A stretch of DNA of 39,980 nucleotides from a virus, in the IMG/VR virus record IMGVR_UViG_3300031972_001471, positions 1 to 39,980 of that record; one strand, written 5' to 3'. The notes under the pieces were generated by a model, which saw only the letters and a program-made list of their open reading frames with translations, did no database searches and had not been told where the DNA came from. Made by a program: the position numbers and the translations under genes. Below, in pieces: positions 16,488-24,419 of the stretch; positions within the stretch are counted from its first letter, which is position 1, and each line of letters opens with the position of its first letter.

Positions 16488-18203
16488 TTAGAAGTCGTTG
16501 GTCCCGGTCTCATCTGCGAACTCGTCGGTCTCATCGCCAAACCCCTCAACGAGGTCTGGGTCAGTTCCGAGTTCCATGCAGCCGGTCTCTTTGTTGAAGG
16601 TGATGAAGTCAGCAGGCCCCGTCTCCCCAGTACGCCGACACTTGAGAGAGTGAAGCTGGGAGGTGTTTCGAACGACAGGGTTCTCTGCTTGCTGGTTGCG
16701 GCTCAGCGCATAGACTGAGTTCGAGAGTTGCTTGATGGAGCCTGAGCCCCGGAGGTCATCAAGGGAAGGGACAGCGCCTTGCTCAAACGATGGACCGGAG
16801 CCGGACGTCTTGCGGAGGTGCGTGATCAGTCCAATGTAAATCCCCAGCTCGACCGTCAGGTCTTTGAGGTTGTGCATGATACTGTCGATGCGCTTCCGTT
16901 CGTCACCGTTATCAGTCCCCATGTCGGACACGAGGATAGAGAGGTGATCGAGCCAGATGATCTTACACCCGCAGCCTTGTGCGAAGTATCTGATCTTGTT
17001 GTAGAGGGCGTCGTCTCCCATAGAACCGAAGGCATCGTGCAGGACAATGCGGTGGTCACCATGCTCATCCACTGAAAGGAAGAGCTCTTCAGCAGATGCG
17101 AACTTATCCTCCTCGGTCACCGTAGCGGCCACCTCGGGGAGCTCTAAGCGCTTCTGCATATGGATGCCTACGAGACTGTCAGCGGTGTCCTCAAGGGGCT
17201 CCTCAAGGTGCAGGATGGCTTGGTTGAACGGGGTCGTTTTCCAGAAGTGATGCTGCAGTTGCTTGATCACCGTTGTCTTACCCATGCCAGAGCCGGACGT
17301 CCAAGTGTCCAGTTCACCCATGCGGATGCCGAGGACCTTGCCATTCATTTGAGGCATCCAATCAGGGTATACGTAGCTGACCACTTCGGGGCGGTTCTTC
17401 ATCCGCTCGATGATGTCAGAACCAGTGACGACACTGTCAGGACGGAAGGGCTTGGCATTCCAGATGGCCGGAACAATCTCCTCAGCTTTCCCATTGAGGA
17501 AGCACTCATTGGCATCCTTCATTGAGAGGGAGGCTATGCGTACCTTACCTACTGGTAGAACTTCAGCAGCTTCGCGCGCTGCTTGGCGGCCCGGCTCATC
17601 CATGTCGAAACAGAGCACGATCTCTTCGAACGAGCTAAGGTATTCGATCTGCTTGGCGAGGTCACGCTTGGCGCTGGAAGCACCATTAATCAGTGAGACC
17701 ACGGGCCACTTGTTGCCCTGCATCTGGCTCACAGTCATTGCGTCGATCTCACCCTCGGTGATCACGATGCGCTTACCTTTGCCCCAGAGGTGGGCACCAA
17801 ATAGGACCGCACCTTTGTTGGAGCCTACCCATGGCATGCCTTCGCTCTTCTCACGGAACCGCAGTTTCTGTCCGATGACAGAACCATCAGTGTCGCGGTA
17901 CTCTGCGATCTGGACAGGCTGGCCTTTGAATGACCCGACCTTGTAACCAAACTTCCGGGCTGTCTCTTCAGAGATGCCACGCTTGGTTAGGGCAGTGACT
18001 TCGCCATTGATCAAGTCGCTCATGCGTCTGTCCTTTCGTTGTGTTTGGGGTTGATATTCTTCACCGTCGGCTGGCTCGTAATGGCCACAACCCTGCCCGA
18101 AGCAGAAGGCGTGACCATCTGAGTAGCGGGCGAGGTTATCATTGGAACCGCACGAAGGGCACGGCTCCTTACCGACGAGGAAGCTCTCGTCGTGTTCGTT
18201 CAT
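16488..18203 (-). CDS. Primase-helicase (T7 gp4-like)
   Basis: The 571-residue product matches T7 gp4A (566). A zinc-binding domain (CPSCG near residue 15, then CFGQGCGHY near residue 37) is followed by a TOPRIM primase core (VITEGEIDAMTVSQ) and a RecA-type helicase with Walker A GSGMGKTT and a Walker B-like KIIWLDHLSIL. It unwinds DNA and makes primers at the fork. Codon 61 is an ATG (18021-18023) preceded by AAAGGACAGACGC. It would give a shorter helicase-only form lacking the zinc domain, like T7 gp4B. Its start overlaps the stop of the 110-residue gene upstream. Confidence 0.96.
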   Translation of the reverse strand: MNEHDESFLVGKEPCPSCGSNDNLARYSDGHAFCFGQGCGHYEPADGEEYQPQTQRKDRRMSDLINGEVTALTKRGISEETARKFGYKVGSFKGQPVQIAEYRDTDGSVIGQKLRFREKSEGMPWVGSNKGAVLFGAHLWGKGKRIVITEGEIDAMTVSQMQGNKWPVVSLINGASSAKRDLAKQIEYLSSFEEIVLCFDMDEPGRQAAREAAEVLPVGKVRIASLSMKDANECFLNGKAEEIVPAIWNAKPFRPDSVVTGSDIIERMKNRPEVVSYVYPDWMPQMNGKVLGIRMGELDTWTSGSGMGKTTVIKQLQHHFWKTTPFNQAILHLEEPLEDTADSLVGIHMQKRLELPEVAATVTEEDKFASAEELFLSVDEHGDHRIVLHDAFGSMGDDALYNKIRYFAQGCGCKIIWLDHLSILVSDMGTDNGDERKRIDSIMHNLKDLTVELGIYIGLITHLRKTSGSGPSFEQGAVPSLDDLRGSGSIKQLSNSVYALSRNQQAENPVVRNTSQLHSLKCRRTGETGPADFITFNKETGCMELGTDPDLVEGFGDETDEFADETGTNDF

Positions 18204-18532
18204 CCCACGCCGTTCCCATCATTGTAGAGATCGTCGGACAATTCTTTGATGCTTTGGTTGAAAGCGTCATTGAAGAGTGCTGATGAGTAATCCCGCATAA
18301 CTTCTGTAGATAGAGCGCCCTGCTTGAAAGCGATGTCGATCAGCTGAGCACCGAGAGCGGCGGCGTCTTCAGGTGTTAGAGAACAGTAAGAGATACCACC
18401 AATAACATTGACACTGTCTTTGATGAAGATTTCGACAGAGCCATCAGCGACCGGGGCGGCACTGAGAATGTCGGCATGTAAGTCGCAGTCATGGAAAATC
18501 GCAGGCGCGGCTGTTGAAATTGAATGAGACAT
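18200..18532 (-). CDS. Uncharacterised 110-residue protein upstream of primase-helicase
   Basis: The product is soluble and slightly acidic, with a predicted strand-rich first half (SVEIFIKDSVNVIGGISYCSL) and helices after (PEDAAALGAQLIDIAF, NDAFNQSIKELSDDLY). I do not recognise it. Its TGA overlaps the ATG of the primase-helicase gene, so translation is probably coupled. AAGGAACCTTTCA precedes its start. It is probably a replication accessory by position, nothing more. Confidence 0.6.
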   Translation of the reverse strand: MSHSISTAAPAIFHDCDLHADILSAAPVADGSVEIFIKDSVNVIGGISYCSLTPEDAAALGAQLIDIAFKQGALSTEVMRDYSSALFNDAFNQSIKELSDDLYNDGNGVG

Positions 18533-18543
18533 TGAAAGGTTCC

Positions 18544-18861
18544 TTATGAGCGGAAGTCGTCGGTGTTGGAGGAGGCGGGCGTTGTCACAGCAGTACCGCG
18601 CTGGCTTGGAAGAGCGAACTCAGGTAGGCCGTGCGGGTTGATGTCAATGAAGTTCGGTTCACCCAACACGTACTCGGCATAGACAGAGCCGTTGGCGTCA
18701 CGCTTCTCGTTGGTGATAATGTTCCAACCTTTCTGCTTCAGCTCGTGGACACGGGCGGCAAGGCGGAACAGAGAGTAGAGGCCGATGGCTTCCAGCTGTG
18801 TGATGGTCTTCCCAGACAGGAAGTGCTCGCGGAGGAGTTCGATCTTGGTGGTCTTTTTCAT
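18544..18861 (-). CDS. Small helix-turn-helix protein
   Basis: The product has 105 residues from MKKTTKIELLREHF. Residues 3-55 form a compact helical unit: LLREHFLSGKTITQLEAIGLY, then LFRLAARVHELKQKGWNI. This matches a class of phage winged-helix proteins in which T-Q-L-E-A and the RxHELxxxG recognition region are typical. The C-terminal 35 residues look disordered (TAVTTPASSNTDDFRS). It may bind phage DNA or regulate transcription in the replication block. AGAAAGACC precedes the ATG. A promoter-like site and a terminator-type hairpin lie just upstream. Confidence 0.6.
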   Translation of the reverse strand: MKKTTKIELLREHFLSGKTITQLEAIGLYSLFRLAARVHELKQKGWNIITNEKRDANGSVYAEYVLGEPNFIDINPHGLPEFALPSQRGTAVTTPASSNTDDFRS

Positions 18862-18893
18862 GAGTGGTCTTTCTCGGCTGTTGAGGTCCAAAC

Positions 18894-18926
18894 AAAAAAG
18901 GCCCCCACCCGGTTAAGGGCGGAGGC
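18894..18926 (-). terminator. GC-rich hairpin with U-tract, just downstream of a promoter-like site
   Basis: The minus-strand RNA pairs GCCUCCGCCC with GGGUGGGGGC (10 bp, with G-U pairs) around UUAACC, then CUUUUUUG. Outer CCAAAC and GUUUGG arms could extend it. It lies about 35 bases after the promoter-like site at 18959-18980, so it also starts the leader of any RNA made from that site. Confidence 0.8.
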
Positions 18927-18958
18927 AGTTTGGAGACATGATGAAAGGAAAGCAGGTG

Positions 18959-18980
18959 CTATCCTACTGTGTGGGTTATT
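18959..18980 (-). promoter_or_regulatory. Phage RNA polymerase promoter-like site after the amidase gene
   Basis: The minus strand reads AATAACCCACACAGTAGGAT, matching the conserved set. The upstream edge overlaps the TAA stop of the amidase gene (18976-18978). Confidence 0.75.
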
Positions 18981-19497
18981 TCTCCCAGCGGGACGGGAAC
19001 CCGTTCGGGTAAACTTCAGGGTACTCTTCAGGGAACATTGCTTTCATCTTCAGGTTCACTGAAAATGATGGGCAGGCTTTCGATACGCCGGGGATGTCCC
19101 GGTGACCGATAACAGGGATGCGACCATACCGCTCCCAGACCTGCTTGATGAAGCCGAACCACGCCACGAATTGTTCATGCGTGAAGTTGTCCTCGGCATC
19201 GCTGCCATTCCAAGGGTTCCCCGGAACGTGCTTGAGAGGGTTCTCGGAAACGCCGCCGACGAGGCAGACCCCAAGGGCCTTCTTATTGAAGCCTCCGTCG
19301 CGGGCATGCGCGCCGATGTCATCCCAGTTTCTGCCGGGTTCGATCACACCGTTGCGCCGGATGACGGCGTGGTATCCGATTGAGAGGTAACCCTGCGCCC
19401 GGTGCATCCGGTCGATCTCGTAAGCGCCGATGTCCTGTGAAGGAGGAGTTGCACTGCAATGGGTTACAAGGTGAGTTGTGGATTGGCGCTTAGCCAT
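18976..19497 (-). CDS. N-acetylmuramoyl-L-alanine amidase (T7 gp3.5-like lysozyme)
   Basis: The product has 173 residues from MAKRQSTTHLVTHCSAT; this ATG has AAGGATACGAAACG upstream and overlaps the end of the endonuclease I gene. It aligns with T7 lysozyme: zinc ligands His13, His132 and Cys142, plus Lys140 in GHRDIPGVSKACPSF and Tyr42 in SIGYHAVI. It cuts the bond between muramic acid and the peptide in cell walls. In T7 the same protein also binds and inhibits the phage RNA polymerase; the basic N-terminus needed for that is present in short form. It is about 20 residues longer than T7 gp3.5 at the C-terminus. Confidence 0.95.
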   Translation of the reverse strand: MAKRQSTTHLVTHCSATPPSQDIGAYEIDRMHRAQGYLSIGYHAVIRRNGVIEPGRNWDDIGAHARDGGFNKKALGVCLVGGVSENPLKHVPGNPWNGSDAEDNFTHEQFVAWFGFIKQVWERYGRIPVIGHRDIPGVSKACPSFSVNLKMKAMFPEEYPEVYPNGFPSRWEK

Positions 19498-19948
19498 CGT
19501 TTCGTATCCTTTGGAGCGCAGCAAGAGATGCCTCGTTCGGTTCCTCTAAGAGCCACTCGAGGGGAGGGAACTTGTCTGCGAAAGGAAAGCCATGCTTTAC
19601 ACACCATAGCGCGTAAGTGGTCTTGGAGGTCTTGCTGATCTTGGTTGCGGAGCGGGAGAACACCATCCGGATGTCGAGGTCGGGATGCTGCTCTTTGACA
19701 AGGGCCATCTTCTGCCTATCGGCGGTGACCCAGCGTCCTTTGGTTTCAATGATGATGCCGTTAGGCAGGATGAAGTCGGCTGTGTAGCGAGCGAGACGGG
19801 CAGGCACTTCGTAGCGAAGCGTGGTTTCTTCAAACTCGAAACCTACGCCGTGCTTATCGATGAATGCCCCGACCTTTTCTTCAAGGCCGGAGCGCCACCC
19901 GTGTTTCTTACCCGCCTGTGCCTGTGACAGTTTGGCGGGACGTGGCAT
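19490..19948 (-). CDS. Endonuclease I, Holliday junction resolvase (T7 gp3-like)
   Basis: The product has 152 residues (T7 gp3 has 149). The four catalytic residues line up with T7 at a constant offset of three: Glu23 (SGLEEKV), Asp58 (YTADFILPNG), and Glu68 and Lys70 (IIIETKG). In T7 the dimeric enzyme resolves branched DNA and breaks down host DNA. The N-terminus is basic. The start overlaps the SSB stop in TAATG, and its own end overlaps the amidase start. Confidence 0.95.
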   Translation of the reverse strand: MPRPAKLSQAQAGKKHGWRSGLEEKVGAFIDKHGVGFEFEETTLRYEVPARLARYTADFILPNGIIIETKGRWVTADRQKMALVKEQHPDLDIRMVFSRSATKISKTSKTTYALWCVKHGFPFADKFPPLEWLLEEPNEASLAALQRIRNDG

Positions 19949-20661
19949 TAGAAGTCTGCCGCGCCATCTGGATCGTCGTCACTTTCGTCGCCGAACTCAT
20001 CGTCTTCGTCTTCGTCATCGGTTTTGTCTTCGTATTCGTAGCCGTCTTCTTCACCGAAGCCGTAGTCGTCAGCCTTACGCTGACCACCTGATACGAGGTC
20101 GATGATCTGAACAGCTTCAAGCTGGAAGCTGATGCCACATGCGCCGGTGGCGGGGATGAAGTAGCCATCGGTCACAAAGGAGAATGAGACCTTACCGATT
20201 GTACCACCCCAGATGTCAGGTGTCTTCAGCATAGGCTTACCTTTGGCGTCGAACAATTGAGGCTTACGCTCCCATTTCTTCCCGGCGCGTGGGCCCTTCT
20301 TGACTGTGCCACTAGCTTTCATTGAGACCTTCATCTCAACTTCACCTGTCGGCTCTTCAGTCTCTTGATCATAGACCATGGTGAAAGGTTCATTGATGGT
20401 GACCTGACCCAACTTCTTACGGGTGGCGACCTTCAGTTCGGTGAACTTCTCTTCACCATTAGCAACAGCTTTCGCATGCGCTTTCTCGATCTTGGCACGG
20501 AAGGCTTGGAACGCTGGGTCGCTCTCGTCGAAGATCAACTTGACGGAGTAAGCGCCGTCGGGGTTCGGATATTGGTTCGTACCGTAGTCAGGCTCAGTCA
20601 GCTTGGGCCATTTGAATGCGGCGCGTGGGGTTGTCATCTTGGTTACATCGCGGTTTGCCAT
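19948..20661 (-). CDS. Single-stranded DNA-binding protein (T7 gp2.5-like)
   Basis: The 237-residue product matches T7 gp2.5 (232). The OB-fold core is followed by a long acidic tail from about residue 205 (EYEDKTDDEDEDDEFGDE) ending in Phe, the feature that in T7 contacts the polymerase and helicase. KWPKLTEPDYGTNQYPNPDG and RAGKKWERKPQLFDAKGKP fit the family core. It coats single-stranded DNA and helps recombination and replication. AAGGACCTTTAAAC precedes the start. Confidence 0.93.
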   Translation of the reverse strand: MANRDVTKMTTPRAAFKWPKLTEPDYGTNQYPNPDGAYSVKLIFDESDPAFQAFRAKIEKAHAKAVANGEEKFTELKVATRKKLGQVTINEPFTMVYDQETEEPTGEVEMKVSMKASGTVKKGPRAGKKWERKPQLFDAKGKPMLKTPDIWGGTIGKVSFSFVTDGYFIPATGACGISFQLEAVQIIDLVSGGQRKADDYGFGEEDGYEYEDKTDDEDEDDEFGDESDDDPDGAADF

Positions 20662-20663
20662 GT

Positions 20664-20831
20664 TTAAAGGTCCTTTGAGGTGTCAGAGAAGTCGAACTCG
20701 AGCTGCTCTTCATCAGTGATTGTGAGTTGACCGACGTCGATGCCCTGCTCGAGCAGGTCAGCGGTCAGGTCTACGGGAATGGGAAGGCCGTCAGCGATAC
20801 ACGCCAACGCCGTTTCAAGTTTAGTTTGCAT
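20664..20831 (-). CDS. Small acidic protein upstream of SSB
   Basis: The product has 55 residues: MQTKLETALACIADGLPIPV, LTADLLEQGIDVGQL, then an acidic end EEQLEFDFSDTSKDL. It overlaps the end of the 75-residue gene upstream by 11 bases and stops two bases before the SSB start codon, which fits a packed translation-coupled operon. I do not recognise a family. By position it corresponds to the T7 gene 1.x-2 interval, where host-inhibiting proteins such as gp2 lie, but there is no sequence support for that role. Confidence 0.55.
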   Translation of the reverse strand: MQTKLETALACIADGLPIPVDLTADLLEQGIDVGQLTITDEEQLEFDFSDTSKDL

Positions 20832-21048
20832 CTAAGGCTCCATCGCCTACGGCCATGAGCAGATAGATCAACGGTGCTGGGAAATGGTGGCCACGAAGGG
20901 CACCCTTCCGGGACAGCGAGATCAAGCGACGGCGTGCCGCCCGGTCGAGGCCCGCAGACTTCATACGGTCAATAAGTGAAGGGGTGGCCACCCGTGCAAG
21001 CTGTTCTGCGTAGCGAGTGGCGGGGTCTCGGGGATTAAGTGTGTTCAT
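20821..21048 (-). CDS. Small basic helical protein
   Basis: The product has 75 residues, rich in Arg and Ala: RYAEQLARVATPSLIDRMKSAGLDRAARRRLISL, then GALRGHHFPAPLIYLLMAVG. The basic centre could bind nucleic acid. It begins 20 bases after a terminator-type hairpin that itself follows a promoter-like site, so it opens the replication operon. The family is unknown. Confidence 0.55.
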   Translation of the reverse strand: MNTLNPRDPATRYAEQLARVATPSLIDRMKSAGLDRAARRRLISLSRKGALRGHHFPAPLIYLLMAVGDGALDAN

Positions 21049-21067
21049 TATCGGTCTCCAAAAACGA

Positions 21068-21099
21068 AGAAAACCCCACCTCCGAAAAGGAGGCAGGGC
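21068..21099 (-). terminator. Hairpin with U-tract directly downstream of a promoter-like site
   Basis: The minus-strand RNA pairs CCCUGCCUCC with GGAGGUGGGG around UUUUC, followed by UUUUCUU. It starts only four bases after the promoter-like site at 21103-21124, so an RNA started there would begin with this hairpin. Confidence 0.8.
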
Positions 21100-21102
21100 T
21101 AA

Positions 21103-21124
21103 CTATCCTACTGTGTGGGTTAAA
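21103..21124 (-). promoter_or_regulatory. Phage RNA polymerase promoter-like site after the 59-residue gene
   Basis: The minus strand carries TTTAACCCACACAGTAGGAT, the most common form of the conserved site. Its upstream edge overlaps the stop codon of the gene at 21120-21299. Confidence 0.8.
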
Positions 21125-21299
21125 TGGTTGGCTTGTTTTTCAAGGCTTCGATAGCCTTCTCTTCGCGTTCGATGCTAACGCGGCACCGTCTGATGATCTC
21201 CTCGAACCCGTAGGCCTCTGCCATCTGGGCACGCAGGCGATACTGAGCGATCTGGTCGAGGTGCATTGCAATGTTCCGTTGTTTTCTTTCAGTCGTCAT
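21120..21299 (-). CDS. Small charged helical protein downstream of RNA polymerase
   Basis: The product has 59 residues, nearly all helix-forming and rich in Arg, Glu and Lys: MTTERKQRNIAMHLDQIAQYR, then EEIIRRCRVSIEREEKAIEAL. GAAAGAACTGAC precedes the ATG. It follows the RNA polymerase gene by 40 bases and ends inside the promoter-like site at 21103-21124. The family is unknown. In T7 this interval holds gene 1.1, also a small basic protein of uncertain role. Confidence 0.6.
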   Translation of the reverse strand: MTTERKQRNIAMHLDQIAQYRLRAQMAEAYGFEEIIRRCRVSIEREEKAIEALKNKPTI

Positions 21300-21339
21300 G
21301 TCAGTTCTTTCGTTGGAATGTTTACGTTAGTGGAAGAGT

Positions 21340-23820
21340 TCAGGCAAAGCAGAACGAACTCTCGAGGACCGCAGTGCGATCAAGCGTACCGGAGGCTGGC
21401 ACCTCCTTGAGTTTCTCCCGTTGCTTAGGAGATAGTTGCTCCATGATCTCGGAGCGGAAGTTGTCAATGACTTCCACTGAGCTATACATTTCGACCAGTG
21501 TCTCACGTAGTAGGGTGAAGAACCGGGGAGTGTCAGCTGCGTGAACACCGAAGCTGTCATGAACAAGTGCGAAGTGTTTCATCCCTTCCTCAGCGGCGCG
21601 CACAACCGACAGGCGGAGGTGGGTACCATCAAGGGAGTGGACGAAGTTCGGGCTGATGCCCTGAGCTTGCGCCCGCTTGTCCACGGTGGGGAGGTCAGAC
21701 ACCATCATCATCACGACGCGGCTGCCATTGATCATGGTCTCGACCCGCTGCCGCTTCAGATCACGGTAGGCTTGTAAGACAGGGAACCCATCAGGTGTCG
21801 TCCAGTGAACCGGAAGACCTTCCTTAGCGACGAGCGTTGCGGTGTCCTTCAGCCACTCCATAGCCTCGGCAGCTTTGACAACCACCCGATCAACAGCTTC
21901 AGCGATCACCTTAGCCATGTAGAGAGAGGCTTGGAAACCATCAGCTTCGAACGGCCATGAACCTTCACCCTTCTGGTAGGCCCGATAAGCTGGCCGTAAG
22001 GTGTCGGTCATGATCTGGTCACGGAACCCGTACTCGCGGGAGCCATAGCCATAGGTCATTGTCGGGCGCTTGAAGCAACCGCGACCGGGCTTGAAGGTCA
22101 GCCACTGCAGAGCGATGTCCCGCTTGGCTGGGTCACCATCCTGAGAAGCATCTGCTTCCATCTGTTCGTATACCCGCTCCATCACCAGTGAGTAGATGTC
22201 AGCTGGCTTGTCGGCTGGTGTGAGGTTAACGGCTGCACCGCCTATCTCATCTTTAAGAGCCATGCTGAAATGCTGAATACCAGAGCAAGACCCATCCAGA
22301 GCAACGGCAAGGCGCGACGGATAACCGACCCCATGCTCGCACCACCCCGCCCACTCGTTACAAGCCGCAAGGAATTGGAAGGGGCTGTCAGCTTCGGTCC
22401 ACCATAGATCATCGAATGGGCCACGCGCGGCTGCGATAATACGCTCTTCGTTTTCGTAGACCCATGCAACGCGGTCTTCGAGGGGGGCTTTGTCGATCTT
22501 ACCGAACGCCCCGCAGTTGGCGAGGTGGATGGCAAGGAAGGGTGCGCTCTCTTCGTCGAGTGGTTTTGGTTCTGCAAAGTGTAACAATCCTTTCATGTAA
22601 TCGGGGCCCTGAGGGTTAAACTGGGGGACAGCATAGACCCGGCCACGAAAGTCCATCTGATAGGGGAAGTACAGGCGCTCGAAGAGTTTGAACTTGGTCG
22701 CGGTGTTCAAGGCATATGCGAACTGTGTCCGGGAGGACATGAGCTCGCGGTTCTCGGTGTATATCTTGGCGGCTTGGATACGCCAGTTCTTCCGAGCTTC
22801 CTCATTCTCTTCGATGTCATGCGGCTTAGGAGGCAGCTCGATATCGTACTTGGGTGGAATGTTTCCCATAGTGGAAGAGTTGTCCCAAATGTTAGAGATC
22901 ACGTCGAGGATGAAGAGGTTCACCGACCAAGCTGCGCGCTGGGCTGTGTTCAGGGCGGCATAGACCATCGGCATATCGGTGTTCTCAAGCTCTTCACGGT
23001 ACCCTTTGTTGCGGCTCTTCACCATGTCCAGTGGATGGACGTAGCGTGTGAGGTAGCCACCACCGCGCGGGGTCTCCCAGTCCTGCGGCTCATAAACCAT
23101 CGGCTCATAGACTGGCTGCAAGAGTTCAGCAGCAGTGTTCCGATCTTCGATCCACTTCCGTGTCTCCTCAGTTGGCTTGAGGTAGACCACGGTTTTGTTC
23201 TTACCTTCCTTGTCGTGTGCCACCTCGACCAGACCCACCTTCTCAATGATGATGTCGATGAGTTTGGTACCGAGGTGCTGGCGGTGAACCTGAGGCCACT
23301 CATCCCACTCCTGTTCGAAGCGGTTGAGGAGGAAGTTAACGGTGGTCCGCTTGTTACGTAGGTCGTCACGCTTGCGTGCTTCACCCTTCAGGTAGTTGTA
23401 GAGACCGCGATCTTCCTTGCGTATCTCAGCATAACGGACTTCGTCCTCGATAGACCCCGCGATCTGGAGGGCTACGCTCTGCATGCGAGCTGCCTTAGAG
23501 ACACCGCGAAGGACATTCTTCAGGGCCAGATAGGCAGCCACCCGAGCATCAACCTGCTTGAGGTATTTGATGGCGGCATGACGACGACCGGGACGCCCTG
23601 TCTCAGCGTCACGAAGGAACTCTCGGATACCCTCTGCAACAATCTCAGTACAACGGGATATGATGGTGTTGCCATAGGCTGTCTCGTCTTCAGCACCCCG
23701 TTGCACATCCTTCTCAAGGCGTGAACGGTACCGATCAATACCCATCTGTGTCATCCCTCTCTCCAACTCAATCTGTTGAGTAGCTAAGTTGTCATGAGGT
23801 GTGATAGTAAGATAGTCCAT
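21340..23820 (-). CDS. T7-type single-subunit RNA polymerase
   Basis: The 826-residue product (T7 RNAP has 883) has all catalytic landmarks. Asp509 lies in VALDGSCSGIQHFS, Lys584 and Tyr592 in GCFKRPTMTYGYGSREYGF, and Asp755 in ALVHDSFGVH. QMDFRGRVYAVPQFNPQG and the terminal FCFA, equivalent to the T7 FAFA foot, are also present. It transcribes the phage genome from its own promoters, which here are probably the TTTAACCCACACAGTAGGAT sites. AGAGAGAGAAACAT precedes the start at 23820. The shorter length compared with T7 lies mainly in the N-terminal domain that reads the upstream promoter. Confidence 0.98.
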   Translation of the reverse strand: MDYLTITPHDNLATQQIELERGMTQMGIDRYRSRLEKDVQRGAEDETAYGNTIISRCTEIVAEGIREFLRDAETGRPGRRHAAIKYLKQVDARVAAYLALKNVLRGVSKAARMQSVALQIAGSIEDEVRYAEIRKEDRGLYNYLKGEARKRDDLRNKRTTVNFLLNRFEQEWDEWPQVHRQHLGTKLIDIIIEKVGLVEVAHDKEGKNKTVVYLKPTEETRKWIEDRNTAAELLQPVYEPMVYEPQDWETPRGGGYLTRYVHPLDMVKSRNKGYREELENTDMPMVYAALNTAQRAAWSVNLFILDVISNIWDNSSTMGNIPPKYDIELPPKPHDIEENEEARKNWRIQAAKIYTENRELMSSRTQFAYALNTATKFKLFERLYFPYQMDFRGRVYAVPQFNPQGPDYMKGLLHFAEPKPLDEESAPFLAIHLANCGAFGKIDKAPLEDRVAWVYENEERIIAAARGPFDDLWWTEADSPFQFLAACNEWAGWCEHGVGYPSRLAVALDGSCSGIQHFSMALKDEIGGAAVNLTPADKPADIYSLVMERVYEQMEADASQDGDPAKRDIALQWLTFKPGRGCFKRPTMTYGYGSREYGFRDQIMTDTLRPAYRAYQKGEGSWPFEADGFQASLYMAKVIAEAVDRVVVKAAEAMEWLKDTATLVAKEGLPVHWTTPDGFPVLQAYRDLKRQRVETMINGSRVVMMMVSDLPTVDKRAQAQGISPNFVHSLDGTHLRLSVVRAAEEGMKHFALVHDSFGVHAADTPRFFTLLRETLVEMYSSVEVIDNFRSEIMEQLSPKQREKLKEVPASGTLDRTAVLESSFCFA

Positions 23821-23879
23821 ATGTTTCTCTCTCTCAGTGAATTGGAAGGTGAACCTTTAAGGTAAGCTTTCCATCAGCA

Positions 23880-23901
23880 TCATCCTACTGTGTGGGTTAA
23901 A
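23880..23901 (-). promoter_or_regulatory. Phage RNA polymerase promoter-like site upstream of its own gene
   Basis: The minus strand carries TTTAACCCACACAGTAGGAT. It lies 60 bases before the polymerase start and would give positive autoregulation. A partial second copy (AATTAACCCACACATAGCC, 23914-23929) lies just upstream, as also seen at 31979-31996. Confidence 0.75.
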
Positions 23902-24040
23902 CCCCCAGTCAGGCTATGTGTGGGTTAATTGCGGGCGGGTGACCTGCATTGGAGCAAGTCTTCCGAGTGTGTAAAGGTGCGTGTGAGGGTGGACGCTATG
24001 TCATCGCCCCGCGTTCGCTAGGGTTTAGCACCCTGCATCG

Positions 24041-24082
24041 TTTCCACTGGTGGTGTCAATCCCTTTAGTGGAAAGTTCCACT
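24041..24082. repeat. Inverted AGTGGAA repeats
   Basis: TTTCCACT (24041-24048) pairs with AGTGGAAA (24067-24074), and the same AGTGGAA also pairs with TTCCACT (24076-24082) two bases further on. The two hairpins exclude each other. The same eight bases, CTTCCACT on the minus strand, recur just after stop codons across the early region. Confidence 0.6.
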
Positions 24083-24154
24083 CGAGATTAGCCAGAGGAT
24101 TTTGAATGCCCCGGCATACCGGAACACTCTGTTTTCATTGAGCTTTTCTTCGCC

Positions 24155-24205
24155 CAAGTCACTCGATCATGACTTCATGTCACTCTCAAGTCACAGTCAA
24201 GTCAC
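24155..24205. repeat. Phased GTGACTTG direct repeats
   Basis: Minus-strand GTGACTTG occurs at 24155-24162, 24187-24194 and 24198-24205, with a one-mismatch copy at 24176-24183. Start-to-start spacings are 21, 11 and 11 bases, roughly two, one and one helical turns, so all copies face one side of the DNA. This is what operator or iteron arrays look like. Confidence 0.55.
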
Positions 24206-24208
24206 TTA

Positions 24209-24394
24209 TCAGTGGACCTTATAGGGCTTGGAAGGTGTGGTGATCGGCGGTATCCGAGCGCGTAGGGTTGACACCTCTTTTCGTAGACACCGCGCTTCGA
24301 AGTTTGAAACGAAGTAATGACGCAGCAGGCTGTTGTATTGAGAAGCAGGGACGCCGCCTAAGCTTTTGATGAGTTTCAGTTTCCAGTTTGGCAT
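24209..24394 (-). CDS. Small basic protein upstream of the RNA polymerase region
   Basis: The product has 61 residues and is strongly basic (MPNWKLKLIKSLGG, then NFEARCLRKEVSTLRARI), with a probable helix in the middle. AAGGAACTATTCC precedes the ATG, a good ribosome-binding site. Its position directly beside the repeat array at 24155-24205 makes a DNA-binding role possible, but no known domain is visible. Confidence 0.5.
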   Translation of the reverse strand: MPNWKLKLIKSLGGVPASQYNSLLRHYFVSNFEARCLRKEVSTLRARIPPITTPSKPYKVH

Positions 24395-24419
24395 GGAATA
24401 GTTCCTTGTGTGGATATGT

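Larger units (their letters stand above)
23821..24208 (-). other. 388-base regulatory gap upstream of the RNA polymerase gene
   Basis: No convincing gene is present. The gap holds one complete promoter-like site (23880-23901) and a partial one (23914-23929). It also holds three copies of AGTGGAA in inverted arrangement (24041-24082), a small CCGG-TATG-CCGG hairpin near 24105-24120, and a GTGACTTG repeat array (24155-24205). This is the densest set of non-coding signals outside the early region and probably controls RNA polymerase expression. Confidence 0.6.

Noticed and set aside
24001-24060. Sigma-70 promoter with TTGACA at 24054-24059 (minus strand)
   Set aside because: The -35 box is perfect, but no acceptable -10 box lies 16-18 bases downstream; the nearest TGCTAA is 23 bases away.
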